DNA of 64,000 nt from CAWINY01 sp963837635 (lineage in GTDB: Bacteria; Acidobacteriota; Terriglobia; Terriglobales; Acidobacteriaceae). The notes beneath the pieces are model-generated. The model did no database searches. It saw only the letters and a program-made list of their open reading frames with translations, and was not told where the DNA came from. The translations under genes were made by a program, and so were the position numbers. The stretch spans positions 558,001-622,000 of the forward strand of contig CAWINY010000007.1 in the NCBI GenBank assembly GCA_963837635.1, written 5' to 3'. Shown here piece by piece: positions 59,628 to 64,000 of this stretch (positions are counted from its first letter, which is position 1; each line of letters opens with the position of its first letter).

Positions 59628-59894
59628 CTACTTGCGGATGCCGAGCTTCGAAATGACAGTCTTGTAGCGTTCGGAATCGTATTTCTTGAGATAGTCCAGC
59701 AAACTACGGCGCTTGCTGACTAGTATCAGCAGACCACGCCGGGAAGCATGGTCCTTCTTGTGCGTTTGGAAATGCTCCGTCAACTCACCAATTCGCCCGC
59801 TCAAAATCGCAATCTGGACTTCCGGACTTCCCGTGTCGGTTTGGTGGGTGCGGTACTCGTGAATGATGGTTTGCTTACGCTCTGTGGCTAACAC
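59628..59894 (-). CDS. rpsO: 30S ribosomal protein S15
   Basis: The 88-residue protein (GTG start, MLATERKQTIIHEYRTHQTD) has the conserved S15 sequence TDTGSPEVQIAILSGRI, LTEHFQTHKKDHASRRGLL and VSKRRSLLDYLKK. It binds 16S rRNA in the central domain. Order rpsO-pnp matches the classical operon. AGGAG is 14 bases upstream, rather far. Confidence 0.97.
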   Translation of the reverse strand: MLATERKQTIIHEYRTHQTDTGSPEVQIAILSGRIGELTEHFQTHKKDHASRRGLLILVSKRRSLLDYLKKYDSERYKTVISKLGIRK

Positions 59895-60167
59895 TGAACC
59901 GGGTGTGCTCCTGCTTTTTGTCTTATTCTCCTGTGGCTCTCTGAGCCTAACACGCGCCGATTCCGCCTGTAAAGCTGAGGTACTCAGTAATTTGCGCGTT
60001 CAGCAGGTATGGGATCAGGTACCGGGTAGCGGGTCCAAGTGGCAGTGGTCAGTGAGCAGTGGCCAGTGCTCGGTGCCAGTGGCTAGTGCTCGTGGCCACG
60101 GTTGAGTGCTCGGTCATCCAGGGAATACTGCCCGCTGTTCACCGCCCACTGACCACTGGATCGGAGC
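59895..60167. other. Promoter region of rpsO with GTGGTCAGTGG repeats
   Basis: The stretch 60040-60165 has the words CAGTGGTCAGTGAGCAGTGG and CAGTGCTCGGTGCCAGTGGC repeated. The remaining part should hold the rpsO promoter, not clearly identified. No gene seen. Confidence 0.6.
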
Positions 60168-60959
60168 TTAGTGCCTAAGTACAGCCGCGAGGCTCGAAGT
60201 TCCTGCCAGAAAGACCAACCCGACAAGGATGCTATAGGCAGCGCTGAGCCCGGCGACCCACTGGAAGGCCTTGGGACGATTCATGGAAACACGGAACAGG
60301 CCGGTTGCGGCGGCGCACATGATGGTGTTCATAGCAAGCATCCCGGTGATGAAGGCGCCCAGTCCCAGCACGCCCTTGCCGATGCCGCCAAGATTGGCCG
60401 CGAGCAGGAACAGGAGCAACTGAGAGGGGGTTTCCGCACCAAGTCCGTGAATGACGCCGACCAACAGGGCCGGCGAATTCCCCAGGCCGTCACCGAAAAG
60501 GCGATAACGTTCGACCGGCGTCTTGCTGAAAATTCGGCGCACACGCCATGCCAGCCACAAGATTCCGTTGATCAACAGCGTGACCCGGGTGCGTGGCGCG
60601 TGCATGTGGTCATGCGGATGACCCGAATGATCGTGCAGCCGATTCCGCAAGAGAGTGCTCCACAGCACGTAAACCCCGAGCAAAAGCAGGGTAATGCCAA
60701 CCACATGCTCCATCCAGGCGTCGATCCCTCCCGGCAGGCTCAACTGGAAGAGGATGACGGCGAGACCAAGGACAGCGACCGTGGCCGCGTGTCCCAGAGC
60801 GTACATCAGGCCGCTCTTCATCGCCCGGCGGGTGCTGTTCTGTACCCCGGCGATGTCGGTGATGGCGGCGATGTGGTCGTAATCGAAACCGTGGCGGAAA
60901 CCCAGCAATCCCGCGGAAACCAGGGCCAGATCGAGCGCAAACGGCGCGGATTGCATCAT
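60168..60959 (-). CDS. NiCoT-family nickel/cobalt transporter
   Basis: The 263-residue membrane protein carries the family signature RHGFDYDHIAAITD (HX4DH), near residue 23, within TM1-2, and a His-rich cytoplasmic loop HDHSGHPHDHMHAPR around residue 112. Further conserved are GVIHGLGAETPSQLLLFLL. NiCoT permeases move Ni2+ or Co2+ inward, often for hydrogenase, urease or B12. No metalloenzyme gene is near. A His-rich loop suits nickel. Confidence 0.87.
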   Translation of the reverse strand: MMQSAPFALDLALVSAGLLGFRHGFDYDHIAAITDIAGVQNSTRRAMKSGLMYALGHAATVAVLGLAVILFQLSLPGGIDAWMEHVVGITLLLLGVYVLWSTLLRNRLHDHSGHPHDHMHAPRTRVTLLINGILWLAWRVRRIFSKTPVERYRLFGDGLGNSPALLVGVIHGLGAETPSQLLLFLLAANLGGIGKGVLGLGAFITGMLAMNTIMCAAATGLFRVSMNRPKAFQWVAGLSAAYSILVGLVFLAGTSSLAAVLRH

Positions 60960-61118
60960 GGGCCGGGATCCTTTCTGCGTTTCATGCAGTTACCGCTTCC
61001 GTCATCCGCAACCGCGCTGGCGGAGCCGAATCACCGAAGGTTGAAGCCGCCAGTTTTACAGGAAAAAGCTGCGATGTCCATCCCTGGATGAACGCGCACA
61101 AATTTTGCTTGCCAGGTT

Positions 61119-62969
61119 CTAGTCTCCACTGAGGGCGCCTGCGACAAAGTGGGCGCGCGGCTCGGCAAAGGTCTCGTGCAGCGGGTTGCGGATCAGTTCC
61201 GGCTGGAATGGCTCCACCGCCTTAGCAGTCATTGGGGGCCCCGCATCCCGCAGCCGCGTGAGCGTGCCGCCTTCCAGGTGGAATACGACGTTGCAGTTCT
61301 CCAGCGTGCTCAGCCGGTGAGCTACCACGAAGCTGGTGCGCCCGCGCATCAGATCACGGATCGCCTCGACCACGGCGCTTTCGGTGAGCAGGTCCAGGGC
61401 ACTGGTCGGCTCGTCCATCACCAACACTGGCGCGTCCTTCAAGAAGGCGCGCGCCAGCGAAATCCGTTGCCGCTCGCCGCCGGACAGCAGGACCCCACGC
61501 TGGCCGACCTCGGTCTCATAGCCCTGCGCCAGACCTGTGATGAACTCATGTGCGCGGGCAGCTTTGGCGGCTGCGATCACCTGCTCGCGCGTGGCGCCCG
61601 GGTGGGCGTAGGCGATGTTCTCCGCGATCGTCGTCGAGAACAGCACCGGTTCCTGCAACACAATGGCAAACTGCTGGCGCAAGGACGCGATCTGATAATC
61701 GCGCAGGTCCACTCCGTCCAACTCAATGTTGCCGTCCAGCGGATCATAGAGCCGGGTCAGCAGGCTGAGCAGCGTGCTCTTCCCTGCCCCGCTGGCGCCG
61801 CAGATGCCGACCTGCGTTCCGGGCGCAACTTCAAAGGATACGTTCCGGAGCACGGGCTTGTTTCCGTACTGGAAGCGTACGTTGCGGAAGGCCAGCGCGC
61901 CGCGGGTCTGGCGCGCCACTCGCGCCCGCGGACGATCGACTAACTCCGGCAACTCGTCCAGCACGGAGAAGGCGCGCCCCAGGCTAACCACCGCTGCCTG
62001 CAGATCCACGAACTTGCCGCTGATGGTTCCGAGCGGTTCGTAGAGCTTGGCAAGGTACGTCATTACCAGCAGCAGCGAACCCACGGTCAGCAACCCCGCC
62101 TCCACATGCCTTGCACCGAGCAACAACGCGGCGGCGCTGCACGCCGCCAGCGTCACCCCAACCAGCACGTAGAAGCTGCCCTGCAGCATCGATAGTCGAA
62201 GCTGGCCGCTGACATAGCTCCCGGAGTGCTCCATGAAGCGATCGTGTTCGCGGCGCTCCTGGCCGAAGGTCTTTACGACACGCAAGGCGCCCAGCACCTC
62301 CTGGATGACCGACATGGCGAGGCTGTCGCGGTCTTTCACCTCGCTCCATTCGGTGCGCATGCGGCGGCTGTACTTGCGCGTGGCCAGGAACAACGCCGGA
62401 CAGGTGAGGACCGCCACCAGGGCGATGGATCGGTCGATGCAAGCGGTCACATAGAGCATGCCGCCCAGCGTCAGCACGGAACTGAGCAGCGGGAGCAGGC
62501 CATTTAGGGTCAGGTCGCGGATGGCGGGGGCGTCATACTGGATGCGATAGGTCAGGTCCGCCGCGCCGGCCCGGTCATGATAGGCGAACGAGAGCTGCTG
62601 CACATGAAAGAACAGGCGCGAGCGGAAGTCGAGCACCAGTCGCTCGCCCGTATAGGTATGCAGCAACCAGTTGACGAAACCGACGATATGCTGCAGCACG
62701 CCAACGATCAGCATCATGCCCACCGCAAAAAACAGGTGCGCGCTCCTGCTCTGCGGCGCCGCCGGCAGCCAGTACTGCCAGAACTGACGCGTGGCGGGCG
62801 AACCGGTCAGGCTGTCTACCGCGAGTTTCAGGGGCAACGGCAGCAACAGCGCCAGCGGAATAGCAAGCAGGTCGAGCAGAAGGATGCCCAGCAGCAAGCC
62901 CCACGACGGACGCACCTGCGCCCAGGCACGATGGACGATCGATTTCCACGCTGGCGGACGAGTGGGCAT
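61119..62969 (-). CDS. ABC-type exporter, fused permease and ATPase (MsbA-like)
   Basis: The 616-residue half-transporter has six membrane helices in the first 330 residues and a nucleotide-binding domain with Walker A GASGAGKST, signature LLSGGERQRISLA, Walker B VLVMDEPTSALD and His-loop VVAHRLST. The pair should form a homodimer that exports lipid-like or drug substrates. The C-terminal 40 residues after the ATPase (ETFAEPRAHFVAGALSGD) are not conserved. No partner gene. Substrate unknown. Confidence 0.9.
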   Translation of the reverse strand: MPTRPPAWKSIVHRAWAQVRPSWGLLLGILLLDLLAIPLALLLPLPLKLAVDSLTGSPATRQFWQYWLPAAPQSRSAHLFFAVGMMLIVGVLQHIVGFVNWLLHTYTGERLVLDFRSRLFFHVQQLSFAYHDRAGAADLTYRIQYDAPAIRDLTLNGLLPLLSSVLTLGGMLYVTACIDRSIALVAVLTCPALFLATRKYSRRMRTEWSEVKDRDSLAMSVIQEVLGALRVVKTFGQERREHDRFMEHSGSYVSGQLRLSMLQGSFYVLVGVTLAACSAAALLLGARHVEAGLLTVGSLLLVMTYLAKLYEPLGTISGKFVDLQAAVVSLGRAFSVLDELPELVDRPRARVARQTRGALAFRNVRFQYGNKPVLRNVSFEVAPGTQVGICGASGAGKSTLLSLLTRLYDPLDGNIELDGVDLRDYQIASLRQQFAIVLQEPVLFSTTIAENIAYAHPGATREQVIAAAKAARAHEFITGLAQGYETEVGQRGVLLSGGERQRISLARAFLKDAPVLVMDEPTSALDLLTESAVVEAIRDLMRGRTSFVVAHRLSTLENCNVVFHLEGGTLTRLRDAGPPMTAKAVEPFQPELIRNPLHETFAEPRAHFVAGALSGD

Positions 62970-63337
62970 GGCGCTGAGCCGTTAAAGCACAGCATGTCAC
63001 TGCTTTGCCCTTCCACGAGAGCGGGAAAGACCCTAGACGGTCGGCCAAAAATCCATTAGGGGCGCGGGGTTGCGCCGGTGATCGGACCGTCGGGGTGATC
63101 GGGTCATTTATGGGTAAAGGTGTCATCCTGAGCGACGAACGCCTGCTGTTGGCGTGAGGAAGCGAAGGATCTCGCGTGCGTTACCGAGGCTCCTGGTGGT
63201 GCCCGCAAGATCCTTCCGCTTCGCTTCGCTCCGCGTCAGGATTTCGGCTGCGGGCTCTTCCACCCCAAAACGCGCAACTACGGCGCGTATTGGGGGCCCG
63301 GGCTCCCGCTTCGCTCACGCCCGCAAAACGCCTCAAC
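62970..63337. other. Repeat-rich spacer after topA
   Basis: Contains a GTCATCCTGAGC / GGATC repeat (63121-63245), a family B palindrome (63263-63296) and the TTGAGGCG/GGGCGTGAG repeat shared with the msrB end (63299-63337, adjoining the topA stop). No gene. Confidence 0.75.
63263..63296. repeat. Palindromic repeat family B
   Basis: CCCCAAAACGCGCAACTACG followed by GCGCGTATTGGGG; imperfect relative of the perfect copy at 25489. Confidence 0.75.
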
Positions 63338-64000
63338 TTACGCCACCGCTGCGGTGTTCGGGTTCGGCTTCTCGTAGTCGCAGGCTGAGTTCGGGCAAGC
63401 GATCACCGCTCCCGATTTCAAGTTCTTTTCGACGAGGTACTCGCTGCCGCACTTGGGACACTTCTCCGCCACTGGCTTGTACGCCGAGGTGAACTTGCAC
63501 TTGGGATAGGTCGAGCACCCGTAGAAGAGGTTGCCGCGCCGGCGTGCCTTCTTCTCCACCAACTCGCCCGTCTTGCAATCCGGACACTTGACCCCGACGA
63601 AGTTCTGCTTCACGTACTTGCACTCGGGATAGCCGCTGCACGACACGAACTCGCCGTAGCGCCCGTTGCGCAGCACCATGTTTCGTTCGCACTGTGGACA
63701 TTTTTCTTCCAGCGGCACATCGGGGATTTTCTTTCCCTGATCGAGGCGCCGCGTCGTCTTGCAATCGGGATATCCGGTGCACGCCATGAACTGGCCGAAG
63801 CGCCCGCGTTTCAGCACCATCACCCGTCCACAGTTCTCGCAGTATTCTTCCTGCGAGGTCTCCTGCACGTCCGCAGAATCGAGGTCCGGCAAGTCAATCG
63901 GATTTTCCTTGGTGAAGGTGCAGGAGTTCGGATCTTTCTTGTCGTAGGCGCTGCATGCGAAAAACGACCCGTGCTTGCCCCACTTGATCACCAGCGGCGA
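63338..64000 (-). CDS. topA: DNA topoisomerase I, C-terminal zinc-finger part (5' end outside window)
   Basis: Only the last 220 residues are present, reading in from the right edge. Four C4 zinc-ribbon units are visible: YCENCGRVMVLKRGRFGQFM ... CTGYPDCK, KCPQCERNMVLRNGRYGEFV ... CSGYPECK, KCPDCKTGELVEKK ... CSTYPKC and KCPKCGSEYLVEKN ... CPNSACD. These bind single-stranded DNA in type IA topoisomerases, which relax negative supercoils. The active Tyr domain lies upstream, beyond the window. The stop is followed by a repeat. Confidence 0.93.
   Translation of the reverse strand, partial: SPLVIKWGKHGSFFACSAYDKKDPNSCTFTKENPIDLPDLDSADVQETSQEEYCENCGRVMVLKRGRFGQFMACTGYPDCKTTRRLDQGKKIPDVPLEEKCPQCERNMVLRNGRYGEFVSCSGYPECKYVKQNFVGVKCPDCKTGELVEKKARRRGNLFYGCSTYPKCKFTSAYKPVAEKCPKCGSEYLVEKNLKSGAVIACPNSACDYEKPNPNTAAVA

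Noticed and set aside
1..64000. tRNA, rRNA or tmRNA genes
   Set aside because: I saw no cloverleaf with conserved GGTTCGAATCC-type T arm and no rRNA sequence; absence is by eye only.

Overview
The window is high-GC bacterial DNA that looks like Acidobacteriota (class Terriglobia / Koribacter-like). This is an inference from protein style, a PEP-CTERM protein, a rpsO-pnp pair, many orphan operons and abundant short interspersed palindromes. No rRNA or tRNA gene lies in the window to confirm it.

Layout. 1-12 kb: a frameshifted PAS-GGDEF gene cut by the window edge, mscL next to an MscS-type channel, an RMD1-like membrane protein, a Nudix protein, a membrane-anchored metallophosphoesterase, msrB, two tiny overlapping Cys-rich genes, a secreted Ig-like/poly-proline protein and a GT39-like membrane glycosyltransferase. 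12-23 kb: a seven-gene minus-strand chemosensory operon (cheW, cheR-TPR, cheW, mcp, cheA-REC, cheB, triple-REC/PAS/histidine kinase). It has the gene content of a Wsp array, but a hybrid kinase stands where Wsp has its diguanylate cyclase. 23-35 kb: a polyhydroxyalkanoate (PHA) region with an SDR reductase, phaR, phasin, a PhaE-like subunit, class III phaC, a three-part KAS III-FabG fusion protein and a stand-alone FabG/PhaB paralogue. An IS3-family element, itself split by an IS256-family element, interrupts a small membrane-protein gene inside this region; both insertions keep perfect target duplications.

35-47 kb: small unknown proteins, a MEMO1-family protein, a FecR-domain surface protein, a CPBP protease overlapping a GHMP kinase, a beta-propeller, an orphan nuoB directly behind an IS200-type element, a zinc-type dehydrogenase and a PEP-CTERM protein. 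47-64 kb: a HAD phosphatase with a NifU/IscU-like scaffold, a second identical IS200-type copy, MutT, an Nramp-related transporter lacking the usual metal motifs, a ClpN-like protein, a MaoC-Pta/Ptb fusion that could also serve PHA metabolism, a frameshifted murA, pnp-rpsO, a NiCoT-type Ni/Co transporter, an ABC exporter and the 3' end of topA.

The most unusual overall feature is the number of families of short palindromic repeats. Most copies sit between genes, but at least four copies are read in frame as protein: in the glycosyltransferase, in the second cheW, in cheR and at the end of msrB. They resemble in principle the Rickettsia palindromic elements that add peptides to proteins.
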